A stretch of DNA of 64,000 nucleotides from NCBI GenBank assembly GCA_907163345.1, contig CAJQUN010000130.1, positions 1,696,994 through 1,760,993 on the forward strand, in the 5' to 3' direction. The translations under genes were made by a program, and so were the position numbers. The notes under the pieces are model-generated. The model did no database searches. It was not told where the DNA came from and saw only the letters and a program-made list of their open reading frames with translations. This document shows, piece after piece, positions 1 through 10,507 of this stretch. The DNA comes from Haberlea rhodopensis. Its lineage: Eukaryota; Streptophyta; Magnoliopsida; Lamiales; Gesneriaceae. The first letter of the stretch is position 1. Each line of letters starts with the position of its first letter.

Positions 1-797
1 TATCCCATGAGTCGTGGTCATCCCTTGATGATTTTAATGCTTGCCGCTATTTGGTTGGTTCCGCTAAATGTGAAGCGAGGGGTGGGAGCGCCGCATGTCA
101 CATTTGAGCGTGGTTATCATATAGGACGAGGAAAGGGTATTTGCCGCTCAATGAGAGGCGAGGGGTGGGAGTCCCGCAGTCCATTGAAGCGAGGTTATCC
201 TATGCCGTCTATATGTAAATAAGCGAGGGGAATGAAAATACATTGTGATGGACAGACTAGGGATTGAGGATCAGTATTTGGTATATTGATGAAATGGTTT
301 ATGTTCATTACATGTTTAGACCATTGAAAAATAATCTATTGATTATACTCATGAGTTATGGTACAGGGACAACCAAACGGGAAGCGTTTGAAATGCATGG
401 GAAAACAGGAAGTGTTTTATTATGATTATGCATTTACGCTTTATCTTCATATTGTGTTGAATATGAATGATTATTATTGCTCATGTTTGGGGGTTGTCCT
501 TGTAGGTACCTTTTTGGCATGATAGAAGGGCTTGAACGGGTTGAGGTGGTGAGGTTGACGAGCATTCTATTGAGGATGAAAGGACAGGATGATTTTGGAT
601 AGTATCTACTCTAGGAGTAGTATAAAACTATAATTGAAAACATTCATTGATTGGAATGTAATTAATCCATTGGTAGTCCTTATTTTTTGGCATGTAATGC
701 TTAAGCTCATAGACTCAACATGTTCTTTTAGACTCTGATTTGTTTATTTTAGCTCTATTATGCCTTGATTCCGCACTTAAGGATTAGGGTCCTTACA
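1..797 (+). repeat. A-type LTR, 3' portion
   Basis: It aligns along its whole length with 6719-7515 and ends in the same CCTTACA terminus. It carries the CAGGGACAAC ... GTTGTCCTTG inverted-repeat pair and repeated CCGCT/AGCG units near its start. What follows at 798 is not a primer-binding site, so this LTR is not joined to a normal leader. Confidence 0.85.
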
Positions 798-2029
798 AAT
801 GGGGTGCTCAAAAATCTGGGGAAATCCCGATCATTCAGAGTTCTCGATCGATCGAGATTTGGTCCCGATCGATCGAGCAAGTCAGTAGGTCTAATGTATG
901 TTTTAAAATTTTGATGCCGATCGATCGAAGAATTTCTCGATCGATCGGTGAAGCTTCTCGATCGATCGGTAAAATACTTCGATCGATCGAGCGAGGCAGG
1001 AAGCTATGGCACTGTTAGTGCACAGTGTCTCGATCGATCGAGATCTTGGGCCGATCGATCGAGAGAGGCAGTAAGTTGAAAAATATAATGATGTTTTATT
1101 TTGTTAAGTTTATGATGTGAGATGGTTTTGAGGCATCTAATATGGTATTATGCGGTCTTGTAGAACCATCCCAGGTACCGGCACCATCGAGGAGATAAAG
1201 TCTGTGACTCCTCCTCCTTTTGAAAAGGTACGTAAGAGACGTACGGGCATCGGACGGTAAAACACATCCCTACACTATGACTATGCATTTATCGCATGAA
1301 TATATACGATAAAAATGATGAAGTTTACACGAAGAAATGATGACGTTTATACGATGAAATAAGGATGTTTATATGACGTTTATATGATGATGTTTATACG
1401 ATGTTATTGTGGTAAGGTGCCACGGGGTAAGGTGCCCCACATGGTAAGTAACCATGCGATGTTATTGTGGCAAGGTGCCACGGGGTAAGGTGCCCCACAT
1501 GGTAAGTAGCCATGCGATGTTATTGTGGTAAGGTGCCACGGGGTAAGGTGCCCCACATGGTAAGAGGCCATGCGATGTTATTGTGGTAAGGTGCCACGGG
1601 GTAAGGTGCCCCATATGCATGATTATGAATCAGGGACAACAATAAGAAGTTAATGAATATCCAGCATATTTACTTAACCAAGATTTCATGCATTTACTAT
1701 AATGTTTATATGTTGTTAAGTAAAATTGTAATATTCTCATGATGTGTTGTCCCTGTATGTACGCTTTTGGACGAAAGGACTAAGGGTCGGGTTGAGGCAG
1801 TGAGCTACGAGGGACACAGGAACGTATAGGATTTCAAGTTATGATTAGTATCTACTCTAGTAGTAGTGTAAATCTAAATGACATTCTTTTGGAATGTAAT
1901 GAATTGTTTTTGAAATTTTGTATTTTGGCCTGTAATCCTGTTAGCTCGTGTAACAATCCTTAAGACGTTATTATGCATGATTAGTCCTTCTTATGTTTAG
2001 TAATCACTGTTAAGGTGGGAAGACCCCAC
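798..2029 (+). repeat. Truncated C/D-type Tekay LTR (3' part)
   Basis: In reverse complement this matches the LTRs at 30920-32453, 36904-39009 and 52984-55508, but its first part is missing. It holds eight CGATCGATCG palindromes (845-1061), the GTAGAACCATCCCAGG box (about 1160), the GTACGTA/GACGTACG box (1227-1262), four 58-bp hairpin repeats (1401-1620), the inverted pair 1631-1640/1746-1755, and the intact terminus ACCCCACA. It is joined directly to the protease coding region, with no PBS, leader or gag between. Confidence 0.85.
1401..1620 (+). repeat. 58-bp tandem repeat of short hairpins (4 units)
   Basis: Units start near 1401, 1459, 1517 and 1575, an exact 58-bp period. Each unit holds three short inverted repeats around a common TAAG core: GTGG/CCAC, GGGG/CCCC and CATGG/CCATG. 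Confidence 0.85.
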
Positions 2030-5000
2030 AACAGGTGTATGCGCTGACCAGAGAGCAGGCTCTGGCAGCCCCAGAGGAGGTGATCGCCGGTACGTGTCAT
2101 TTATTTACGTACCCTGCTTTTATTTTGATAGATACAGGTGCCTCCCACTCTTTTGTATCTGTTGGCTTTGTGGAGAGACACCATATGCGCACGTCTTCTC
2201 TACCCACGCCTCTCCTTGTCTCGACACCCACTGGAAGAAATGTCGTTGCTGGTCAGTTTTTGGCAGATTGCCTCATTTATTTTGAGGGCAACGAGTTGAA
2301 GACAGACTTGATTGTGTTGGGTATGTCGGACTTCGACTGCATCTTGGGCATTGATATTCTGAACAGATATCAGGCAGTGGTAGATTGCCGGCAGAAGACA
2401 GTGAAGTTCAGACCTGATTTGGGTAGTCAGTGGACTTTTTATGGCAACGGTTCTCGTGCGAAGATTCCGTTGATTTCAGCGATTAAGATGACTCAGCTGT
2501 TGGAACGTGGCCACACGGGCTATCTCATCTATGTCGTGGACACGTCTGGGAAGAATAAAGAATTGAGAGTTGAGGATGTACCAGTGGTAGCAGAGTTTGC
2601 TGATGTGTTCCCAGAAGAGATCCCAGGATTTCCACCGGCTAGGGAAGTTGAGTTTGGGATCGAATTGTTACCGGGGACATCCGCTATCTCTCGTGCACCT
2701 TACAGGATGGCACCGGCGGAGTTGAGGGAATTGAAGGAACAGTTGCAGGATCTCCTTGACAAGGGATATATACGCCCGAGCGTATCGCCATGGGGCGCAC
2801 CGGTTCTCTTTGTGAAGAAGAAGGACGGTTCGATGCGGTTGTGCATCGATTACCGGCAACTGAATAAAGCCACAGTAAAGAACAAATATCCTCTCCCAAG
2901 GATTGATGATTTGTTTGATCAGTTACAAGGTACCAGATTGTACAACAAGATTGATTTGAGGTCCGGGTATCACCAGATTCGAGTCAGGGAGGAAGATGTG
3001 CAGAAGACAGCATTCCGGACTCGATATGGACATTATGAGTTCTTAGTGATGCCGTTCGGTGTGACGAATGCTCCAACGGTCTTTATGAGCTTGATGAACA
3101 GAGTGTTTCAGCCGTATCTTGATCAGTTCGTCATCGTGTTCATCGACGACATTCTCATCTATTCCCGGAGCGAGGAAGAGCACGTGAAACACTTGAGGAG
3201 AGTGCTCCAGATTCTCCGAGATCACCAGTTGTATGCCAAGCTCAGTAAGTGTGGGTTTTGGTTGAGCAGTGTAGTATTTCTGGGCATGTCATATCGAGCA
3301 GCGGAATATCAGTGGATCCCAGGAAGATCAAAGCTGTGAAGGAGGGAACTGCCCCCACTTCTGTGCCTGAGATTCGGAGCTTCCTTGGTTTGGCCGGATA
3401 TTATCGACGCTTCGTCGAGGGCTTTTCGAAGATTGCCAAGCCGTTGACACAGTTGACCCAGAAAGGAGTACCTTTCTTTTGGTTAGAAGCTTGTGAGGAG
3501 AGCTTCCAGGAGTTGAAGCACCGTTTGACGACGGCGCCAGTGTTAGTGATCCCTACGGAGAATTCCAGATTTGCTTTGTATACCGATGCATCACTTCAAG
3601 GTCTTGGGTGTGTACTGATGCAAGATAGACATGTAGTAGCTTATGCATCGAGGCAGTTGAAGCCGCATGAGACGAGATACCCAGTCCATGACTTGGAACT
3701 GGCGGCTATCATCTTCGCCCTGAAGATTTGGCGACATTATTTGTATGGTACTTCATTTACCATATTCAAGGATCACAAGAGCCTTAAGTTTTTATTCACT
3801 CAGGCAGAGCTAAACATGAGGCAGAGGAGGTGGATGGACTTACTCAAAGACTATGATTGTGAGATTGAGTACCATCCCGGGAAGGCTAATTTGACAGCAG
3901 ATGCTTTGAGCCGGAAAGTGAAGAGTTCTGCTGAGGACGTCATCCATTTGTCAGCCATGATGGCCTCCTATTGCCATCTGGGCTATGACTTCGACATAGA
4001 TGCATCACCTGTGTATGTATCGACCTTGTTAGCTGAGCCAGATATCTATGAGAACATCAGGAGAGCTCAGAGGTCAGATGATGAGGTTCAGAGGTGGTTA
4101 TCTTTAGTACATCTTGGTCAGCCAACGAAATTCAGAGTGGCCGATGACGGATCTTTGAGGTTGGGTAACCGTTGGGTGGTTCCGAGTACGCCGGAGTTGC
4201 GTAGAGGGATCTTGGAGCGAGCTCATAGTAGCAGACTTAGCATCCACCCAGGCGGGAAGAAGATGTATAAAGATCTACGTGGTCAGTTTTGGTGGAAAAG
4301 GATGAAATCTGATGTCGTCGCTTTTGTAAAGAGGTGCTTGATCTGCCAGCAGGTTAAGACAGAGAGGCAGAGACCTGGCGGCGAGTTGAAAAGCTTGGAG
4401 ATACCGAAGTGGAAGTGGGAACACATTTCCATGGACTTCGTGACTCACCTGCCGAGGAGTACTTCAGGCTTTGATGCTATTTGGGTAATTGTGGATCGAT
4501 TGACTAAGGTAGCTCATTTCATCCCCTATAGCATGACTTTCACCTTTTTGAGGATGGCGCAGTTGTACATTCAAGATGTGGTGAGATTGCATGGAATCCC
4601 CATTTCCATAGTGTCGGATCGAGATCCGCGATTCACATCTCATTTATGGGAAGGTCTTCAGTCAGCCTTGGGAACTGAAGTTAGATTGAGCACTGCTTAT
4701 CATCCTCAGACGGATGGCCAGACCGAGCGTACTATTCAGACGCTCGAGGACATGTTGAGAGCTTGCGTTTTGGAGTTCGATGTTTCTTGGCAAGATTCAG
4801 TGCCTTTGGTAGAGTTCTCTTATAATAATAGCTACCAGGCGAGTATTCAGATGGCTCCTTTTGAAGCTCTTTATGGCAGACGGTGTAGATCAACCTTGTG
4901 TTGGGATGATTTGGACCGTAAATCGGTCGGAGGACCGGAGTTGATTCGGGAGATGGAAGAAAAGATAAAGATGATAAGGCAGAAAATGAAAGCAGCCCAG

Positions 5001-5477
5001 GACAGACAGGCAGCTTACGCGAACAAACGGCGGAGACCGTTGGAATTTCAGTTGGGAGATAAAGTCATTTTGAAGATCTCGCCCTTCAGAGGCGTTGTGA
5101 CATTTGGGATGCGCGGGAAACTGTCTCCGAGGTATGTTGGACCGTACGAGAATTTGCAGCGCATTGGCACCTTAGCTTACGGACTAGCTCTGCCGCCTTC
5201 TTTATCTGGTATACATGATGTGTTTCATGTGTCTATGCTGCGGAAGTATGAGCCGGATCCGTCGCATGTTTTACAGCCTTCCGAAGTTCAGTTAGAATCC
5301 GATGTGTCTTATGTGGAACGGCCTGTCAGAATTCTGGATCGAGCAGACCGTAGAATTCGGAACAAAGTGATACCTATGATCAAGGTTCAGTGGGATCGCA
5401 GGGGTGTCGAGGAGGCTACGTGGGAGACGGAGCGGCATATGGTGCAGCACTACCCGGAACTATTCTCTGGTATGTGA
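2030..5477 (+). pseudogene. Element A pol: PR-RT-RNase H-IN-chromodomain, one frameshift
   Basis: This is the Tekay-type polyprotein without gag. Protease: DTGASHSF about 30 codons from the left edge. Reverse transcriptase: catalytic FIDD near 3139-3150. RNase H: the TDAS, DLELAA and DHKSL blocks are present. Integrase: HHCC zinc finger (about 4226-4350) and a D-D-E core (D near 4435 and 4617, E near 4747). A chromodomain lies at about 5310-5470. One base is missing near 3283, in the VVFLGH block, compared with copies B and C; this splits the frame into 2035-3339 and 3249-5477. No other stop is seen. Gag is deleted, so the copy could not act alone. The visible catalytic residues are intact, so it broke by few events. 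Confidence 0.9.
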
Positions 5478-5511
5478 TTATGTTTAGTTTCCATTTGGGG
5501 TAAGTGCATGT

Positions 5512-5547
5512 GATTTCGGGGACGAAATCTTATAAGTAGGGGAGTAT
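5512..5547 (+). promoter_or_regulatory. Stem-loop and polypurine tract before the 3' LTR of A
   Basis: A 7-bp stem GATTTCG/CGAAATC (5512-5529, loop GGGA) is followed by AAGTAGGGGAG, the likely plus-strand priming tract. It lies immediately upstream of the LTR start TGTGATATCCCC. The same arrangement occurs in B, D and E. Confidence 0.7.
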
Positions 5548-7515
5548 TGTGATATCCCCGAAATGATTAATTGCAATTTGGACATTAATTGTGTTTATAT
5601 GATTAATCATGGTGGTAATTAATTGATTATGTGCTGGATTTATTAATGTGTGGAAGTGCATGGTCACATGGAAAGGATGACCCGGGAGTGCATGTTGTGC
5701 ATGTTGGGGAAAATTACTTTTAGCATGATTTATTTGTCATGGTTAGCAATTAATTGGAAATCATGAGTTTAATTGATATTTTGGTGCATTTTGGTGAAAT
5801 GCCTTTTAAATATCATGTTGGGGTGTTTTATACACCATGGGTTTGTGAAATGCTTTTAATTAAAACCCAACCCCTTTTATACCCCAACCCCACCCTACCT
5901 TTACCCTCACTTTCCCCCAATCACTTCCCACAAACCCTTTCCCCTTATTTTCGAGTTGGAGCATAAAGGTGGAGAGAAACCCTTCGAAAAATCTTGATTT
6001 GTGGAGTTTATTGGGAGATTTGAAGTCCCCAAGAGGTATGGATGCCTCATTGTTGATTTTGTAGTGTTTTATTTGATTTGGAAATGGTTTAAATGGGTTT
6101 GTGTTGGGTTGTTGTGGTTTTGGTTTAATGTTGGATTTTTTAGGTGCTTAAAGTGTTTATGGAAGGGTATTATGTATTTGATGTTGTTGGTTTGTTGGTA
6201 GGGGAGTTCGAATGGGTTGGAATGAAGTTTTGGAGCATTAATGGCGATTTTTCGCGATACAGGGCTCGGCGATCGATCGCCCGTTTTTGGCGATCGATCG
6301 CGAAGAGGCAGTGCGCTCCAGAAACATTTGGCGATCGATCGCCACATTTGGGCGATCGATCGGCGAGGGTGGCGATTGATCGCGCCAAATGTGGCGATCG
6401 ATCGCCGAAGGAACAAAAATTCATGTTCGGGCAGTGTGATCTCGCGATCGATCGGCCCTTTGCCGCGATCGATCGCGAGTTATAAAATATAGTGTTTTTG
6501 GATTTTATTGTAGGATTTTTGGTATCGGACTATTATTGGGTTCTAATATTGATTTGTGTGAATATGTAGAACCATCACAGGTGGCGACACAGCCAAGGAA
6601 TTGAAGTCCTACCACACCTACTATTTGGAAAGGTACGTAGAGGACGTACGGGCACCCAACGGTACATGTATCTAATATACTCATTGTTTATGCATTGTAG
6701 ATGCATATGGTTATTGGTGCACATCCCATGAGTCGTGGTCATCCCTTGATGATTTTAATGCTTGCCGCTATTTGTTTTGGTTCCGCTAAATGTGAAGCGA
6801 GGGGTGGGAGCGCCGCATGTCACATTTGAGCGTGGTTATCATATAGGGCGAGGAAAGGATATTTGCCGCTCAATGTGAGGCGAGGGGTGGGAGTACCGCA
6901 TGTCCATTGAAGCGAGATTATTCTATGCCGCCTATATGTAAATAAGCGAGGGGCATTAAAATACATTGTGATGGACAGACTAGGGATTGATGATTGGTAT
7001 TTGATATTGATGAGATGGTATTATGTCTTGACATGTGTAGACCATTAAAAATAATCCATTGATTATACTCATGAGTTATGGTACAGGGACAACCAAACGG
7101 GAAGCGTTTGAAATGCATGGGAAAAACAGGAAGTGTTTTATTATGATTATGCATTTACGCTTTATATTCATATTGTGTTGTATATGAATGATATCATTGC
7201 TCATGTTTGGGGGTTGTCCTTGTAGGTACTTTTGGCATGATATGAAGGGGGCTAAGACGGGTTGAGACCGTGAGCTTGAAGAGCACTTTTGGTATATGAA
7301 GGACATGATTATTTTGTATAGTGTCTACTCTAGGAGTAGTGTAAAACTATATTTGATAACATTCTTTTGATGGGGAATGTAATTAATCCATTGATAGTCC
7401 TCATTTTGGCATGTAACTTTTAGGCTCATAGCCTCAACACGATTAATTTACTCTGATCATTTATATTAGCTCTAATTATGCCTTTGATCCGCACTTAATG
7501 ATTAGGGTCCTTACA
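5548..7515 (+). repeat. 3' LTR of element A (1968 bp)
   Basis: It starts TGTGATATCCCCGAAATG and ends CCTTACA. Eight GCGATCGATCGC-type palindromes run from 6269 to 6476, starting at 6269, 6290, 6331, 6352, 6372, 6394, 6444 and 6465. The GTAGAACCATC box is near 6566 and the GTACGTA/GACGTACG box is at 6632-6664. CCGCT/AGCG repeats lie at 6760-6960, and the inverted pair is at 7084-7093 and 7213-7222. The short ORFs across the palindromes are low-complexity by-products. Confidence 0.92.
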
Positions 7516-8621
7516 GTTTTTGGTAATGGATGGCACAAAATAACAGTCTTTTAAAATTTATGATAAAGCAGAGGGCAAAGATAAATAATAATCTCCTATA
7601 GCTAATGCAGCAACTCTTGCTCAATTTCCAACTCGGAGATCAACTTCGCCTTTCGCCAACAATCTACTCTTTTTGAGGTCCTGCACATTTACACAAATGT
7701 GAGATCCACATCCAGTATATAATACCCATGATGAAGAAGTAGATAAATTGACTTCTATAACAAAAATACCTGAAGTGGAAGTCACACTTCCTTTCTTTAG
7801 ATCCTCCAGATATACTTTGCAGTTTCTTTTCCAATGGCCGATCTCAACGCAATGGAAACAGTTCCCTTCCTTCGCTATCCCTCCCTTTGGTTTCAGTGCA
7901 TAAGACTTTGGCTTAGATTTAACAAAGACCTTCTTTGCTTTCTTATTGCCTTTAGCTTTGGCCTTTCCTTTGCCCTTATTCACAATAAGAACATTTGTGG
8001 CATTAGTCTTCTTTGTATTTGCTTCATATGTTCTCAACATACCAAGCAATTGTGGTAAAGTCTTTTCCATGTAAGTCATATTGTAATTTACTACGAATTG
8101 ACTGAAGCTCTCAGGCAACGATTGCAAGATCACATCGGTGGCCAACTCTTGGTCCAGTGGAAAACCCAGCTTCTCCAGATTCTCAATGTACCCAATCATC
8201 TTGAGCACATGAGTTCCAACTAGGCTTCCCTCTACCATCCTGCACTGGAATAACGCCTTAGAGAGTCATACCTCTCTTGTCTTGCTTGCTGTTGGTACAA
8301 TTTCTTTAAGTGTTCGATCATATCGAACGCCTCCATTTCCTCATGTTGCTTCTGAAGCTCAGAGTTCATGGTGGCAAGCATAAGGCAGCCAACATCAAGT
8401 GCGTCATTCTGATGCTTCTTGTAAGCATCCTTATCGGCTCTCGTAGCCGTCAGGGGAGGTTCCTCAACAGGTAAGGGTTCCTCTAGGACATATTGTTTCT
8501 TTTCTTGCTTGAGGACTATCCTCAGATTCCTATACCAGTCTAGGAAGTTTGTCACATTTAATTTGTCCTTCTTAAGGACCGATCGCAGTGATAATGTGCT
8601 AGTTGTATTGTTAGTTGCCAT
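7516..8621 (-). pseudogene. Copia G gag and N-terminal protease, broken
   Basis: The start at 8621 gives a Ty1/copia Gag (Retrotran_gag_2/UBN2-like) with a WYRNLRIVL block near the N-terminus. A frameshift near 8262 separates 8232-8621 from 7621-8238. The second part has a CCHC knuckle (CFHC-x4-H-x4-C, about residue 130 of that ORF). It then has the copia protease active site, with Tyr in place of the catalytic Asp (VLYTGCGSH where the family has DTG). An in-frame TGA at about 7618-7620 follows, then recognisable but unreadable protease to the element A junction. Several lesions make this non-functional. I do not assign a copia lineage. Confidence 0.85.
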
Positions 8622-10507
8622 GGATATCTATAATATAAATATGCAAAATAAGTTTATGATTTAATCATTTAACATGGTCTTATATTAAATGATGCTCCCA
8701 CTATTTTGTTAAAAAAATATCAACCCTCAAAACCTTTAGTGGGCCAAGATCCATATTTCGCCTAATCTTGAGTTAGCTTTGGCTAATCGCCCAAGACTCG
8801 GTTATTTAGGTAGACAACACTTTGTCAATTACATCACATATAATTCTTGGATAGTTGGACGAACAACGCTTTGTTCAATTCATCAAATGAATTATTATCC
8901 AACCTATGCCTCTAGGTTCCCAATCCTATTGAGATAACCTAGTTAAGTCGTACCCAATTTAAAGTATAACGGATATCACTTTTATCCTTTCGCGCCTTAC
9001 TAAGATTGCCACGGTGCTTTGCTTTGGCAAACCCTCACATGTACAATCGAAGTTTTTGACGAGTACTTTTAATTTTGGAAGGCATCTAAAACTTAATATT
9101 TTAGAGGGATTTATTGATCTCATGATTAGTTTGATAATTTAAAATATGTCCACTACATATAGTTGTATACATATCTACATATATGTGTACTACTATTATC
9201 AATCTAAAACATAAGATAAATCATGCATCAACATAATAATTAAACGTGACATGGTTATAGCCCCTACTAATGATTTTCTCAAGCCAATGAGAAAATCCTA
9301 AGAGTCAACCTAAGGTAACTTCATAAGCACCTTCCTTTGGCTCCAATTTGTGAATGGCCTCCTCATCCCGGCATGATGCTCCATCTTCATTGATCACCAT
9401 CAACAATTAAACTATACTATTTACAAGATATAGAATTCCTCGATTCACATTCGAGGGGAACATAGGGGAGGGATAACATTTAGAATAAAATAGAGAAGGC
9501 ACGACATGCAGGTCGTATTATAAATTACAAACATTCACAAACCTATCTAATAGGTCAAAGGGCTATAACCACGCACCATGCTCAAACAACACATAAAGCA
9601 CGCATTAACATTTAATTAATTAAATTCTAAACATTTTAAATTTAATTCTAATTAAAACTGTAAAATAGAATTTTGAAAAATTATCGTACGCTCGGGACAT
9701 CACATGCCACGAACTAAAGCTACTAAGCCACGAACCACCATGGTTTGAACCACAAAAGCACACGGTTGGACCAATTTTGGGCCTAGGGTTCGAAACCCTA
9801 GCCCATGGCCGAACCATGACCGAGCGGCGGCGCGCTAGGGTTCCAAACCCTAGCCGCCGTGCACCACATTGAGTTTTTCATCGTGCCAACTTGTTTAAAA
9901 CGCCGTAATTCATGAGCCACGAGCCACGATCCAACCATGCACGGTTCATGACGGTGGCGGCTTAACCATCTCGAGCCAAGGGTTCGAAAAACCCTAGCCC
10001 TCGTGTGGTGTAGCCGTCGACACTCATAATTCCGTGGACCATGATCAAACCAACTTGCACCTTCTCAATACTTTATCGAGCCAATAGAGTTCAAAACCCT
10101 AGATAGTGCGACGGTGGCCGAGCCCATGCATTCCCAACCAAGAGGGTTCAAAACCCTTCTTACATGTTGGCGGCAGCCGAGAGCCATGGTGACTAGGGTT
10201 CCAAACCCTAGCCCTTTTGCGGCGGCTGCTCGGCCATGCACGAGCCAAAGGGTTTGAAACCCTAGCAACATGCGGCGGCCGTGAGCTCTATGTGAGCCAA
10301 TGGCTCGGTTTTGATCACGAATTATCATATATTTTGATCCGTCAATTATATCATATATAATATTATACGATGATTTTCACAAACTCGATTTATTCCATAT
10401 CATATATGAAAATACAGTTTTAAAGCATGCAATATTAGTTCTAATATGATTAACACAATTTAATCACATAAATCCGATATGAGCCTTGTACACGGCTCTG
10501 ATACCAC
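8622..10507 (-). other. Copia G untranslated leader with PBS
   Basis: About 1.9 kb without a credible gene separates gag from the LTR. Next to the LTR is GCTCTGATACCA, the reverse complement of a tRNA-Met-type primer-binding site, at about 10495-10506. A TAGTGGGAGCAT motif (minus strand, near 8690-8705) also occurs in copia F near 42990. The middle is GC-rich and holds the inverted telo-box repeats described separately. Confidence 0.75.
9783..10265. repeat. Seven inverted telo-box palindromes at multiples of about 52 bp
   Basis: Imperfect palindromes of the form CTAGGGTT-CG-AAACCCTAG start near 9783, 9835, 9979, 10088, 10141, 10193 and 10248. Intervals are 52, 144, 109, 53, 52 and 55 bp, so this is a decayed tandem array. 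Each contains AAACCCTA, the plant telo-box, in inverted orientation. Flanking CCATG and GCCG(A)GCC words repeat with it. Confidence 0.8.

Larger units (their letters stand above)
1..7515 (+). mobile_element. Chimeric Ty3/gypsy Tekay-type element A (left end outside window)
   Basis: Order seen: end of an A-type LTR (1-797), a truncated LTR of the C/D subfamily (798-2029), pol starting at protease, polypurine tract, and a full A-type LTR (5548-7515). No primer-binding site or gag is present. The element interrupts a minus-strand copia gag-PR reading frame that resumes at 7516, so the right insertion edge is firm; the left edge is outside the window. The two A-type LTR segments differ by several percent by eye, so this is an older insertion than B, or the two segments come from different elements. 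The Tekay (Del) assignment rests on the pol order and a C-terminal chromodomain. Confidence 0.8.

Noticed and set aside
845..1061. CRISPR-like regularly spaced palindromic repeats
   Set aside because: The repeats are only 10-14 bp, the spacers are 7-40 bp and recur between LTR copies, and there are no cas genes. The context is plant LTRs.
3249..3300. Programmed frameshift between the two element A pol ORFs
   Set aside because: The break is inside the RT domain and is a single missing base compared with copies B and C. It is a mutation, not a programmed site.
6069..6492. Overlapping ORFs on both strands (for example 6069-6416, 6144-6485)
   Set aside because: They arise from CGATCGATCG palindromes, which are open in all frames. 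The peptides are low-complexity and lie inside an LTR. The same applies near 13802, 20659, 23763, 31807 and 37791.
9620..10328. Short minus-strand ORFs in the copia G leader
   Set aside because: They translate the telo-box repeat array; no start context or family similarity.
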